64,000 nucleotides of DNA from the NCBI GenBank assembly GCA_947044405.1, contig CAMRHE010000054.1:7455501-7519500 (forward strand), given 5' to 3'. The notes under the pieces were generated by a model. The model searched no databases. It had not been told where the DNA came from and was given only the letters and a program-made list of their open reading frames with translations. Shown in pieces: positions 1-12,731 of this stretch. The stretch is from Leptodactylus fallax (taxonomy: Eukaryota; Chordata; Amphibia; Anura; Leptodactylidae). Position numbers and translations under genes: made by a program. Every line of letters starts with the position of its first letter. Position 1 is the first letter of the stretch.

Positions 1-718
1 TTGCAGCTATGCCGCAGTAACAACCTTATGTTGATGTCTTTGTTAATACAAACATATAGTTCTTGGATTTGAGGTGACGGTTTTGGTGAACACACCATAA
101 AGACATATCATAAGTTCACATTGACTGTTTCCAAAAGTATTGACTGTTCCATAACTTGCAGTATAGCTTAGAAGTGCTTGCCACTCAGGTATAGCATACT
201 AGTCAGCTGCAGCTGTCAGTTCCTTAGTCAGTGGACCCCTACACCACCACAATGAGATGTCACATATTTAGGGTCACATTCAGATGTGGTGGATTTGATA
301 CTACTTTTCCATGCAGATTCTGCACCAAAAACCTGCTTCGTTCTACAGTACAATACGTGTGAATTACTTTTTCGGAACCCTATCTATATGCTTTTCCATA
401 CTTACTAAAAAACCAAGTTAAAAGACCTGTTCCCTGCAGGACACAGACAGGCCCCAATGTTATATGAGGGATATTGCAGAGGCAAAAAAATGCTAATGAA
501 TGTCCCTCACATACCTATCATCCATGATGAGGGTGGCTGCTTAGTATTCTAACTGCACACAAATAAGGCTTCTATAATGTGCAGGTACAAGGCTATATGT
601 AGCACACTGTGATGGGTAACAGCCTATTGACTCTGCCCATACAGTTTAAATCAGGGAAGCTCCCCAGTACCACCTTAGTACAACCCACTGAATACTGACA
701 CCAATTCTCCCTTCAATG

Positions 719-1216
719 GGTTGTCCATTTTCAGCAAATAAATGTTTGTATGCTGTAAAGTTATACAATTTTCCAGTGTACTTCCTACATTAATTACTCA
801 CTGTTTTTCTAGATATTTTGCTTGCTGTCATTTTTGGTTTACTTCCATTTGATAAAAATCAGTCCGTGGTGATGTGATGAACACACAGGTGCACAGCCTG
901 TTACAGTCACAGCACAGTAATCGGTACTGTCTTGTCACTTGTGTCTCTATCACATGACCATGCACTGAGTTTTATCCACTGGAAGTAAGGTTACGTTCAC
1001 ATCTGCATTGAAGTCTCCATTAGGAGGCTTCATCACACTGCCCACCTTTTTGTCCCCCGCTTTCAGTTTAAAAACAGACTCCCAACAGTCAATGGAGTCC
1101 GTCGGACTCTGTATGTATCCGCTGTTTTATCGGTCTGCCTGTCCGTTATTCTGGTCCTAGCGCTAGTGTGAACCTAGTGTAAGCAATGAATGACAGCAAG
1201 CAGAGATTTAACACTC
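719..1216. repeat. Foldback repeat, copy 1, interrupted
   Basis: Shares long stretches with 35024-35376, including CAGCAAATAAAT near the left end, ATGTGATGAACACACAGGTG in the middle and GAATGACAGCAAGCAGAGAT near the right end. In the second copy the two halves are complementary (GATAAAGATCAGTCCATGG pairs with CCATGGACTGATTTTTATC), so it is a non-autonomous foldback element. Copy 1 is split at 989-1179 by another MITE. Outer edges are approximate and the superfamily is not determined. Confidence 0.6.
989..1179. mobile_element. Harbinger-like MITE, 191 bp
   Basis: It starts GGTTACGTTCACATCTGC and ends GCTAGTGTGAACCTAGTG, which are imperfect inverted repeats. TAA flanks both sides (986-988 and 1180-1182). 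The second copy of the host repeat near 35.3 kb reads GGAAGTAAACAGTGAATGAC across this point, giving an empty-site comparison that supports a 3 bp TAA duplication. A TAA/TTA target duplication is typical of PIF/Harbinger elements. No coding capacity. Confidence 0.7.
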
Positions 1217-1649
1217 CATGAGGAATTGATACAGAAAGGCAAATTGTATGCAAAAAATAACCTTTGCTAAAACTGGACAAGCATCTTTTGATTTTCTGAC
1301 CATAAATGTTGCAATATACTTTATTCACAGATATTGCTTCTATTCTGTGAAATCCTGCACTGAAATTAACTTCTGTCCCTCCTGTTTTCCTTGTTTCTTC
1401 ACTGCTTCTCACTGGAGTACGAGAGTATACAGGCTCTTTGGTAATGCAGGGAAGCTGAGGCTGGGGGGCATACATTTATACATTTACAGCTGTTTGTCCT
1501 TATGCAGTTAAAGAAGCCTCAGGTCTACATCTAATGCACCTATCCATTAGTGGTCTTTTCTATAGTGACTGTTTACATTATCGTGCATGCTTGATGACTT
1601 TGGCTTATTGTGATTTTTTTATTTATTTATTTTCACCTCTTATTTGAAG

Positions 1650-1787
1650 GTACCGTTTCAAGCTGCCCTTGACTTAGTGCGTCCACGAAAAGTGTTCCTC
1701 TCTAAAGGATTTGCTTTCATTCCACACAAGGACATTATTACTTTGATCTTGAATGACTTCAGGACGAGATTGTCTAAAGCTCTTGCC
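1650..1787 (+). CDS. prim2: PRIM2 exon (p58 residues ~186-231)
   Basis: Internal coding exon of the DNA primase large subunit, which pairs with PRIM1 and DNA polymerase alpha to lay down RNA-DNA primers in the nucleus. It has 138 bases, phase 0 at both ends, 46 codons, starting [16 protein letters not shown] and ending [12 protein letters not shown]. This aligns without gaps to the human p58 segment beginning IPFADALDLFRGRKVY and ending LSKALA. It belongs to the last part of the all-helical N-terminal domain that binds p49. The acceptor AG is at 1648-1649 and the donor GTAAGT at 1788. The K codon AAG just before the exon is the acceptor AG itself, so it is not counted. The next exon continues the human sequence directly although it lies 24 kb away. 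Confidence 0.95.
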
Positions 1788-2879
1788 GTAAGTCGAATTA
1801 CTTTTATCAGAGTAAAACACTACAGCCCGTTCTGTATTATTATTTTATTTGTTTATTTTTCATCGTTCTAAAAGAAAACTGCATTTAAACAGTGGTACGT
1901 GTGCCATCCTTTTCTGTTAAAGGGTACCTGAGTTTTCTTCAGAAGTTGAAATACCTGCAGGGTCTTGCAGGGTAGTCTGTTCTCTGGCTGTATAAGCCTT
2001 CATATGTGGTGTTCTGACAGTTTTTCTGCTGCTAATAGCCCCATTATGGCTGCAGCATATATATTGCGTTTCTGTCTAAGGCTATGTGTCTGCCCCCTTT
2101 CCAATCCATTATTACTACTACTGGTAGTAACTGATTTCTTGACATGCAATTCTGCAAGGATACGTGTAAAATAGCAATCAAATACCTGAAAAAGCCCAAG
2201 AGATAATATAGGAGATCCAGGCTTCCTATGATTAACATCAAATCATTAATATCACAAACAGCTAGTCAGAAATAAATATACTGACTCCTAGGTCTAGGCA
2301 TTCATGACCTAAATCAATATCATGATTAATCAGGCATTTTACCTTGACCTTCGGAACGGCAAACTATTAGACTCTCTCTTCAGATCCCAGAATATAATAA
2401 AAAACAGTGTTACCTATCCTGCGCTTCAGCATGACTCTTTTTTTTTGGGCCTTCTGTCTGACGTCAGCGACCTCTGAGGCCTGTAATTGGGCCTCAGTGT
2501 TCACGTAGCATTGTGACACATAGACGCAAGCATCACCACGCCACATGAACACAAGCCTTAGTGGCCTGTGATGATTCCACTTAAATATGGCTATAATTCA
2601 AAGATATATTTTGATCTCTGGGTATCGTATCTCCCTCTTACTTCCATTTACTCATAATGTGCGCAGCTCTAATCCTAGGTGTATGTTGCCAGTAGTGGCA
2701 ACCATGTAACAATAGGGCTTTGTATCCATCCCAGAATGGCTCCATTGAATTCCTACATAGCCCTGGGTGATCAAATACACATGCATTGTTCAGCCTGGGC
2801 TGTTGATCAGACATGGTTGATAACATATAGAAGGCATTGTGTCATTTCACTTGGTCCCATCTCCTTACAAAGAATCTTG

Positions 2880-3370
2880 ACTTGAGTGCGTTAATCAATC
2901 AGACTTGCCATCGCCGGTGACCTCATTCTGGGTGGTGTAATCAAGGGTATAAAAGATGAGGTAAGAGGTCAGTGAGAGAGACTACAGGAGAATACTATGA
3001 TGAGACTACTAAGAGACTACTGGGATATACTGTGATGAGCATGCAGGCTGGAATGCTGTGATGCTGCTAGAAGCCTCCACTTGTTATTCACACATACCAG
3101 AGCATGTGTGAGTGTTGGACTACAGAACCACATCAAGGATATGTGTGGTAAAGTAATTATTTCACCTTTATTCCCTTTTTATTTTATGCGCTGTATATTG
3201 TAACTAGTAACTGTTAATGCTTGCATATATCTGCATATCTGTTCTGAACTGCATGTGTTAGATGTTAATACCGACCCATTTAGGGGTTAATAAATATACA
3301 AAATTTAGAAAGCTTGTCTTGTATTTATCTTGTGAACCCAGCACTCACTGGCGGCGAGTGTGGTTTTTTA
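2880..3370 (+). repeat. Possible solo LTR
   Basis: A TATAAAA at 2948 lies about 340 bases before AATAAA at 3289, which is followed by a T/G-rich stretch and GAACCCAGCACTCACTGG. That promoter-plus-polyadenylation layout resembles a retroelement LTR. No TG/CA ends, target duplication, primer-binding site or internal coding region were found, so the limits are guesses and it could be unrelated intron sequence. Confidence 0.3.
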
Positions 3371-6055
3371 TGAAAGAAGTCTCAGGTTAATTGCCCAGCT
3401 CTAATATGAGCTGTGAGAAACTTCTGTGCAATGTAGATTCTGGAAAATCCTCTCCTCTCCATTCACTGTGTGAAAAAAGCACAGCCCCTCCCCCTGCTCT
3501 TCCATCATGCTTTTGATTGTATCTATGAATGGGCCTTCCCTAGTAACAGGGAGTGATGCCTAGTAGCAGCAATTTTAGTGCGGTTTTTCAGGCAAAAAAA
3601 AAACCGCAACCCTTTTTTTTTTTTTTTTTTTTTTTTTTAATTAAACTGCATTACATTTTGGTCCAGAATCACAAGCCCTATTAAATGAAAATAAGATGTC
3701 TGAAAAGTTAGTGACCATTTAAGTAGTTTGAAAGGGTTTTATGGTAGGTAAAAAAAAAAAAAAAAGAAATTACCCAAGGCTCAAGATGGTTTAAAAAACA
3801 CCAGACAGATTCCCCCTGCTCCCATTCTGATTCTGCTCCGGTTCCATTTTGAGCTTTATTTACTGGTCCCTCTTGACAGGTAATGCCACTCAGACAATCA
3901 CTGGCTGAGGCTGCTAACTGCTGTGACCAGTGATTGACTAAATGGCAATTTCTGTTGTATGTGTTGATAGAAACTAGGAAATTGAGAGCGGCAGGGGCTC
4001 CAAAAGCATTGGAAAAGGAGCGTCAAGATCTTTCTTAATGATGGGTTTCTGAGAAAGGATGGTGAATACTCCTGTAGATACTGTTACTCTCTTTGACCCA
4101 GCTTTTCCAGTATTATAACTGGTTAGTCAGTATAGATCTGCAGTTATATATGTAGAGGTCACAAGAATGCCTCATTGTTTCCATTGAAAAAAGACTCCTG
4201 CTTATCCTTGTACTTGGCGAACTCTGCAGTACATACGTACATATATATGCAGTACATATAAACATTGCATCCTCTTACAGCACCAAACACCTCAGCATAT
4301 TAGGAGTAGAGCTAATATTTGAGGCAGGGATCAGAAAGCAGAATAAAGTTACCTTTTATTCGCGTAAACCCTATCTGACTGTGCTTATAATTCAGTAGGG
4401 ACTGTTCTGGAAAAAGACTCCCTTATAAAGGAGAAATCATAGGTTTCATGTGAAAAGGCCAGCTACTTTGTAAGGTACAAATTTGCCAAAGGTACATACC
4501 AAGAAATGTAGAGAAAATCTTGATATGTTCTGCACCAGGTCTTTAATATTGCATAATGATAACTTTTACATAGGATAATACAACCAGCTTTCTCAATCTG
4601 TAAAGCTACAATGCATGCTTTATTCTTATTATCATGTCATCAGTTTGTCTTGCTTGCATTCTTATTAAATCTATATATTTAGATGGATTTTCAATAAGCG
4701 CAGGTATCTAGCAAACAGTGTACAGAAATTCCACCGTATAGTACATCTCAGAGTTCCATCGATGATGGACTGGGGCATCATCATCATGTTTTTTATGGCA
4801 GACACTATTTGACCTTGGGGAAACGGGCAAATGCACTTTATTTCTGAGGTCCTGCTTACTGGGAAACTTCCCCACGCTTTTTGTCAAATAACTCCTTTTC
4901 GTAAGGAAAGTATTTCACATAATAAAAAGGTATTAGAGAGTTGCTATATATATTTCTTAATCTAACGTGTTGGTTTAGGTTCATCCAGAAATACATGTAC
5001 ACTGTATGCAATTTGTTCCTTGCATTAAAAGGGTTTTATGCAATAGGATTCTCTGCTTCCCATAGAAATGAATGAAGCAGTGACACTTGGGTACTTGTAC
5101 AGAGACCCAACTTTTTACCCCATATCCTGTGGACAAAGGATAAGTGTCTATATTGGGATAACCCCTTTACAGAGGTTATGTTGACACAAAAACATGAATG
5201 ACCTATTGTATGCCATATTGTTATGACTGCCACTGAACATATAAGCTAGGTACAGTTGGCATGGAGCAAGGTTGTGGGGTCAGTAGGTTTTTCCAAAAGT
5301 CATTCTCCTGCCCCATCTCCTGACTCCTTTTATAAATGACTGCTAGCCATGGTCAGACTGGAGCAGTAAATCTCCTCTTACTCATGAAAACTAGTTATTG
5401 AATGTATAAAATATTATGGCAATGATGATGTTATTCATACCCATAGGGGCATATCAGGAGTTCTCAAGTTTCTTATAAAAATGGAAATGTTTTGAAGTCT
5501 TCATGAATAGTAGCAATAGAAAAATATACAGAATATCAGATGTAGCAATCAATGGCCACTGTAGTTAAAGTTGTCATGTTTATGGATTTGAAGTGTATTC
5601 ATATATGTGCGTTGTCTATCAGTGTGACCACCACATAAGCGTGATACCCCAATATGTGTGTATACCAATCAGTTAGTGTAGCTGTGTCTTAGGACCTTGG
5701 ACACTCCTGTCACTATATATGGATAACTCCAATATAGCTTCTATCTTAGCACACAAGGGTGTGTCATAGGTATAAATGTTATGTCAGCAGTTGCATATAG
5801 TTTATGTCCCATTCACATGAATATTGTAACAACATATTAATGAAAATAAACATGCAATAAGCTATACATCGAATTAATTATACAGTATTGAGAATTTTGT
5901 AATATAATTTAAAATAAGTAATCATTTTATTTTGAAACCATAGTCAGTAATCTTTTACCAGTTATATATCACTCCCTTTTTAAGTACTTCAGTTATCCCT
6001 CCAAGGTAGATGGTAAGGTTACCACCAATGCAGTGCCGGCCGTAATGTGTGTATT

Positions 6056-6058
<3 letters not shown>

Positions 6059-6101
<43 letters not shown>
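6059..6101. repeat. (AC)n microsatellite
   Basis: Uninterrupted CA dinucleotides for about 43 bases, likely length-polymorphic. Confidence 0.95.
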
Positions 6102-6103
<2 letters not shown>

Positions 6104-7258
6104 ACATACCGACACAATTTTAAAATAATCTGTGAAATTTATAAGGATTCCTGCTGTGAAAGTTGCCTGTAAAATAGTACTGTGTGTTTCCAAGAAGAAT
6201 TGTCTGAATATTGGGCCTACTACAAATTTCTTCCAGTACGGCTCCACTCCTCTTGACACTTGGCTGCACTTAAACACAACAGATTTCATTCACATTACCC
6301 ACTAGTGGTGAGAAAACATCAGCAGATTCTTGTTGCTAGGAGACGGGCGAAATCGCTTTTTTGTACTTGTAAATTCAGTTCTGTGACAGTTATAGTTTTA
6401 TAGAGCAAAATGTATTAAATCTCTCCAAAGAAAATGCATATTCTGTTCAGGGTCTAATATAGAAAGAGGGGCAGGGGGGAATGTCCAGTAAACGCTAATT
6501 ACATGATGCACTGACTGCAAATAAATAATAATAATGATGATAGAGCTTGGTATGTAGAAGGCAATGTAAAATGGTCACGTGTTATGTAAACTGTCACTGC
6601 AGACATTTTATATATAAAAAAAAAAATGTAACCTATAGAAAGGAAAGGCTTTAAATAGTTAATTGGGCATAGTTTAACTCACATATCCATTACCTATGAA
6701 TCCTCTTTCATAACATGTAATGTTCGCATAAAATTAGATTTTCAGCTTTAAAGGGAGTCTATCATGTGATTTAGCCAAATTTCCCTAACATGTTGGAATA
6801 GCCTTTAGAAATGTCTGTGCATCTGCAAAGGGATGGCATTCTGTGCTGTTTACGCAAGGGAGTATATATTTAGTACTTTTTGCACAAAAGCACATTTATT
6901 TTATTACAGCATTTTTCCTTCAGCTCAGCCATATGAGAACCTGTTTCCTACTGATCAATTTATTTTATTGCCACCGTTTTTGGGTACATATGAACAGCGA
7001 ATCCACCAACGGGTTTTGGGAGGGGAGTTGACGTAATTCATTGTTTAATATAAATATTATTTTTACTTTATTCTACGGCTGTGATTGGGGTATTGCCATA
7101 TATATGTTTTAATGAGCAGTTTTAACCAGATGCCAATTGCCCATTGACTATAATATCTGGGTGGTCGTACAACAGCCATACATTCAGGTACTAGAGGAGT
7201 CCTAGAGGACCCAGATCAGCTCTGCAGTAAGTACTGGGAGGAGGCATTCCTCCTGTTA

Positions 7259-7543
7259 GGCTAGGTTCACACCTGCACCGGGCTCTCCGTTGTTCGAGTC
7301 TGCCATATAAATGTTAAAAAATATGGACAGTTCACATCAGTAATAAGGGCATTATTTTGAATGGATCCAAAAGTCCTGCACCCAACATTATTATCTATGC
7401 CAAAATAACAGACCTGTGACTGATTTGATGAAAAAGGACACTAACAGACGAAATCCCATTGAAATTAATGGGATTTTTGACAATCTATTAACATTTTCTG
7501 ACGAATACTAACAGACTCTAACCACATTAGTGTGAATGCCCCC
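7259..7543. mobile_element. Harbinger-like MITE, 285 bp
   Basis: It begins GGCTAGGTTCACACCTGC and ends TTAGTGTGAATGCCCCC, with TTA on both sides (7256-7258 and 7544-7546). Termini and 3 bp TWA duplication match the other GGTTCACAC-type elements in this window. No coding capacity. Confidence 0.65.
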
Positions 7544-7583
7544 TTAAAATGCCATCGCAAAGGTCTATTATGAATACAAGTTA

Positions 7584-7894
7584 GGGTGGGTTCACACCTG
7601 CGCTTGAGTCCGTCCGCTGCCAATCAGAGTGAAAATCTCAGGAAACAGGATAGGCATCGGATACCGATACCGACTGCTTAACGACCCATATAAGGGTTAA
7701 GCCGCGGGTGCCAACGAAAAATGGCTCGCAGCGCAGAGGGTGTGGGGCGCCCCCCCTGCTTAAAAACCCATTCAAATGAATGGGTTTTTAACCAATGCGT
7801 CGCTAACCTGTCGGTATCCGATGCCTATCCTGTTTCCTGAGATTTTCACACGGATTGGCAGCGGTAGGACTCAAGTGCAGGTGTGAACCCACCC
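7584..7894. mobile_element. Harbinger-like foldback MITE, 311 bp
   Basis: A clear palindromic element: GGGTGGGTTCACACCTGC at the left and GCAGGTGTGAACCCACCC at the right are exact inverted repeats, and pairing continues through CAGGATAGGCATCGGATACC against GGTATCCGATGCCTATCCTG. TTA target duplications lie at 7581-7583 and 7895-7897. It sits 40 bp from the preceding MITE of the same terminal type but has a different interior. Confidence 0.8.
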
Positions 7895-8449
7895 TTATCC
7901 CTTATGCAATGTATAAAAAATAAAATAAAACAAAATGTAAATACCACACCCTAATCACAGGTTCTAGACCCACCACTGGCGACACATTGTTTCACCTAAA
8001 AAAAAAAAAATTACTCACTGTAACCGAGAGGGAAAACTTATTATTGCTATTTGAATAATATGAAAGAAAAATGTTATAGCCGTCAAAAATGCATGCACCA
8101 AAAAAATGTGTCCCATCCTAACCATGGAAAATGGCCCGGTCCTGATGTTAAATCCAAGTAAAGGGTTGTGGTGGTTTTTTTTCTTCTTTTTTTTTTTTTC
8201 TTTTTTTATGGGGTGGATTTTGCCTCCAAATCTAATCTGTTTATTACTGGCAGTCTTTTAGGCAATGCATTTGATGACATCAACAGATATCTATTGCTGT
8301 GAGGGATCAAGCAGAGGGCTTACATATGGGTATGAACAGAATCCTATTATAGTATAATATTACATGCACTGACATACCATACAGCAAAACATGTGTTTGA
8401 TTTTTTTTTTTTTTTTTGTTTTATTTCTTCATCCCTGCCTGGCATGAGC

Positions 8450-8735
8450 CATAACTTTTTTTCATTTGTCCAGTGCTGGTATGCCACTGTTTTTGTCAAT
8501 ATGCAAATGAGCTCTTTGGAGCAACCAAGGCATTGCCCTTGTTCCAAAGAGTTAGGCCTCCCACTGATCTGTGCTCCTCTTTGGAGAAATGCCAATGTTT
8601 TCATTGCTTCAAATAGCTCATTTGCACATTGACAAAGATGGTGATTTCTCGGAAATGGACACATTGATTCACAAGGGGAAAACACAGCTTTCAATCTGCA
8701 GGACAGGGTTCGGGTGAGAGACTCCTTTCAAGTGT
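8450..8735. mobile_element. Diverged TTAA-type MITE fragment
   Basis: Matches parts of the complete element at 50866-51121: ATGCAAATGAGCTCTTTGGA, an inverted CAAATAGCTCATTTGCA, and a right end reading GGGTGAGAGACTCCTTTCAA. The ends have decayed, so the limits are approximate. Confidence 0.5.
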
Positions 8736-8948
8736 TTACAGTATAAATTACACAGTCACTTTATTCTGCAATTCAATCTGATTACATAATATTTTATAAT
8801 TTAACTACTTTTGCACAATTAAACTTTTTAAAGAATAGAAACATTTTCTTTATTCAGACGTTTTTCATTAATAAACTGTAGTTTTTATTGGGAATATTTG
8901 GGGTACATATAACAGTTTATTCACTTTTATTCCTTTTTTTTTTTTTTA

Positions 8949-9550
8949 GGCTGGATTCACATCTGCGTCGTTTGGTATCCTTCCGCTTGCAAACCGTTTT
9001 AAGAGAAAAACGGCTTGGTACAAAAAGGATTCCAAACGGTTACACAGCGAATATCCGAATCGGTTTTTTTAGACTGATTAGTCAATGGGTGTCCGTTCAC
9101 AAAAACGGTTTGTGTCCGTTTGTAATCTGTTGTGTCCGTTTTTGACCAATCCATTTTATTTTTTTTTCTTCCCCCTTCTTCATTCTGAGCATACGCAGAG
9201 GGAAAAACAGATTGCAAAACGGACACAAACGGATTGCTATCCGTTTGTAATCAGTTTGTAATCCGTTTTCCATAGACCTCAATGTGAAAAATAAAAGAAA
9301 ATAAAAAAGTATTGGTTGCTGTCCATTTGGAATCCTTATTTTAGTACGGAGACAAAGTCCTGCAAGTTCTACTTTTCTCCCCGCACAAAAAAGCAGAAAC
9401 CAAACGGAAATAGCACAAACTGATACTTGCGGATTACTTTTAAAACCCATTGAAATTAATGCATTTTAATCCACACCATTCAAAATCAGTTTTTGAAGAT
9501 TTCAAATGCTGATTTCGAGCAGATTGTCGAACGCAGATGTGAACCCAGCC
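8949..9550. mobile_element. Harbinger-like MITE, 602 bp
   Basis: Starts GGCTGGATTCACATCTGCGT and ends ACGCAGATGTGAACCCAGCC, nearly exact inverted repeats. The interior has many short direct and inverted repeats of the type ATCCGTTTGTAATC. The left flank is TTA and the right flank TAA, so the target duplication is not a clean match, unlike its relatives. No credible protein. Confidence 0.7.
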
Positions 9551-12378
9551 TAAGAGGGGATATGAACAGACAAATAGCATTTTTAGCACTACGTTGCATA
9601 ATTCTATGCGTTTTCAGTGTTGTGGGTTTTTTGTTTTAATTTTTCATAGTAAGGGAGGAAAATGTTTTTTTTAAATGTTTAATCTTGTAAATGAAGCCTA
9701 CCACCTCCTCCAAGCATATTCATCTGTCACCACCGTTTTAGAGAGCACATTACAGTGATAAATAATATACCTTTGTTATGTATGTCACTCTTGTAGATTT
9801 AGAGAAAAATAACTTCAAACTCTTATGTAAATAAGGCAGTTGGTGCACTGGGGGTTGGCCTTGAATCCTGGGAGCATGCTTGCGGAGGTTGTAGATTCCC
9901 ATATTTAATGTGTTTTTAAACTTTTTTTTTAATTATGTATTTTAGTTCTTCTAGGGGACTTATACTTCTGATAAATTGATTACTTTTATAATTCACTGCA
10001 GTACTTCTATAATCTGAATTTTCAAGTGACTAATTTTCATTCCTGTCCACACCACTGCAATGACAGCTGTTTGGGATGTGTCATGTCACATTTGTCGAAC
10101 TCCCACAATCTGTCATGTAAATATAATATGTAATAGGTTGGCTCCTGCAGCTCGGTCCATGGTTAGTTATGGAGAGCATGTATTACTTTTTATGACAAAG
10201 ATCTGTCACATTGTCTAAGAAGTTCCTATACAGCATCCCTGGAAACAGAACATGCAGCAAAAGGTTATGTTGAGCACAAATCTTCATTTACACGAAGTGT
10301 TAAGTGTTATGTTTGACAGTGTTAGAATAAAAATAGAGTAAAATTATGCTGGCAGTTTTATAAGAAAATTGATTATGTATGTTCATTGAACCATTTCTGA
10401 ACCAATAAAGCAGTTATCAAATACCTGTCTTTCCTGATAATTAATGTGATAGTAATCCAAACACCACAATCTAAAATTCTAGTCTTCCGAGTGTACATAT
10501 TCTATGATTGATCAAACATTAAGGGTTGTAGATGATACAGGGATTCTCACTTTTGATCTTTATGCCATTGTAAGATGATAAATATTCATTGCATGTTATG
10601 ATGTTAACAATGTATCTTGCTTAAACAGGCATGTCCTGCCTCAGTTTCATCAGGCAGGATTACAATGATAACTATATATAGATACAACAGGATTACATCA
10701 TTCACAATAGATAATGGTCACAGATCCCCTCTTCTACCTCCCACACAGGTCACAGAGTATACTTAGAAAACTCCTTCCATAGATTTAAGTGAACATCTCA
10801 TGCCTATGCAACTGCCGTAAAGCAATGCTGTTAATAGTAGCTCAGATGGCAGCTCTTTTAAAAGTCAGCAAGTAATGTCTCTGTTCATAAGAAAGTAGGA
10901 CCAGCTGTACACAGATGGCTTAATATAAAGATTTTTCGCTTGGTGTATCTATAAGAAATGAGTATCTTCTGTAAATTAAAGGAGGAACCTACTGCATAGC
11001 ATCCTTACAATGCTATGTTGACAGAAATAACTCAGCAGCCTCTGCTTTAAGTAGTTGGTGTCTGAAAATTGTGATTAATGAGCGTTGCGTCACTTGAAAT
11101 TCATTTCAGGTATTATCTCTTCAGTGTTAAACCAGGGTAATTCATTGTAACATAGATGGATGATTTTTATAATAACATGCATATACAAGGTTAGCAAGGT
11201 AATAACTTTGGCAGGGCAATATAAAACATGATTAACACAACTTTGTCCTTTGACTATTATACATTTGGTTGAACTTGATTATAAGTAGTTCAAAAGCAGG
11301 TTTTTTTTTTTTTCATTACAGCAGGAATTCAATTAGCATACCAGTGTGTAATATATCATCAGAGCAGCGGAAATAAAATAGCTTGTGAAATATGTTTCAT
11401 TGAATATTATTAATTGAAATGTGACTCTCTCTAGTGTCTAGTTGCTGCCTATCATATGGCCATCCATGGTGATATATTTTACATATTTGCAGACTGCTTT
11501 CCTAGTTTGTGTGAGTAGCCACAGTTAAGTATAAACAGCTTTACCTCAGCACAGTTGTACATTATTTTCCACAAGGCAACTATAAAATGGGAGAAAATAA
11601 TAATAATTATTTTTTTTTTCATGTTTCTGGGATGGTTCAATGCCCCCAAAAATGGCATCTTAAAATAAAAACATTATGAGAAAATAAATGGATAGCTAAT
11701 ACATGCTTATCGAGCTATTTTGGGACCATTTAGACTCAGGCAAGGACTCTCTAACATCCAGTATGTTAGGGTCAGGTTCCTTTTGAGGATTTAGTCATTT
11801 ATGGCTTGGCTCAGAGGTTAGGCTATTAGGATGTGATAGGCCTAACCAGAGGCGTATCTACCAGGGCCCCAATGTTGTTTTTTTTAATAGGCCTCCAGCA
11901 GGTAACGGGCCCGATTTACTTAACAATTCCCGCTCCTGCCCATGGCCGCCTGCGCTTCCCATTCAGTTTCACCTTCTAGACTGTTGCATATGACTAGTGG
12001 TGAATTTGCTAGCCGCTCCAGCTGCTATGAATGCTTTTTTTTCACAGTGTGGCACACAGTACTAATTCTGTCAACTATTTAAACAGTTGTCTTACTTCGT
12101 AGCAATATTTTGATCTTAAATTGTTGTGCTATGGTGCACTTTATCATGTAATTTTTTTAAGCCTCCCATCCCCCCCCCCACACTAATTCACACCCGTTTT
12201 TTCTCCAGATTACATTGTCTTGTCTCAAGAGATGAAAATATAAATTTAGTGCAAGATGTGTGTTGTTTGGTGAAAGATGAGCCAGAAAGCTGCAGCAGTA
12301 AGGGGGCCTAATAACACAGTCTGCTACTGAGGCCAGTGATTGGCTGCAGCCAGCGTGCAAAGTGATCATTTTATATGT

Positions 12379-12731
12379 TTAAAGGGAGTCTGTCAGCAGT
12401 AAATTGGTTATAAACCTAATCACAGTACCTTGGAGAAGCAATTCCAAATATCTGTTAATCATCTTCAAGACCCAGTTCCATTCAAGTCACTGTTTTATTC
12501 ATATGCAAATTAGGGGGAAGTACTTTGCCTGGTAATCTAGAGCCAAAGTCCAGGCAAGCTAAGGCACACCTCCATAGTACGTTTTCCCTCCTTTGCAAAT
12601 GAATAAAACATTGATATACATGAGAATGGGGCTCCATAACATAGTAACAGAGGCATATTTGGAAACTGTAGAATCACCTCTGCAAGGTATGATTAGGTTT
12701 CTAACAAATGTATTGTTAAGACTCCCCATAA
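12379..12731. mobile_element. TTAA-type (Kolobok/T2-like) MITE
   Basis: Left end TTAAAGGGAGTCTGTCAGC with ATAAACCTAATCA inside. The right end carries the complement of the second motif (TGATTAGGTTTCTAAC) and ends GACTCCCCATAA. The TTAAAGGG terminus is that described for the T2 MITE family of Xenopus (Kolobok superfamily). The right TTAA has changed to ATAA. Confidence 0.65.

Larger units (their letters stand above)
1..1649 (+). other. prim2: PRIM2 intron, 3' part
   Basis: Intron preceding the first exon in the window; its 5' end lies outside. No coding similarity was recognised. From about 719 to 1216 it holds a foldback repeat also found at 35.0-35.4 kb, split here by a Harbinger-like MITE. 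The acceptor follows a T-rich tract (about 1613-1640) and ends TATTTGAAG. Bases 1-718 show no recognisable structure. Confidence 0.8.

Noticed and set aside
1644..1871. Open frame continuing past the exon end at 1787
   Set aside because: The match to p58 stops exactly at LSKALA before GTAAGT and the human sequence resumes at 25814, so the extra codons are intronic.
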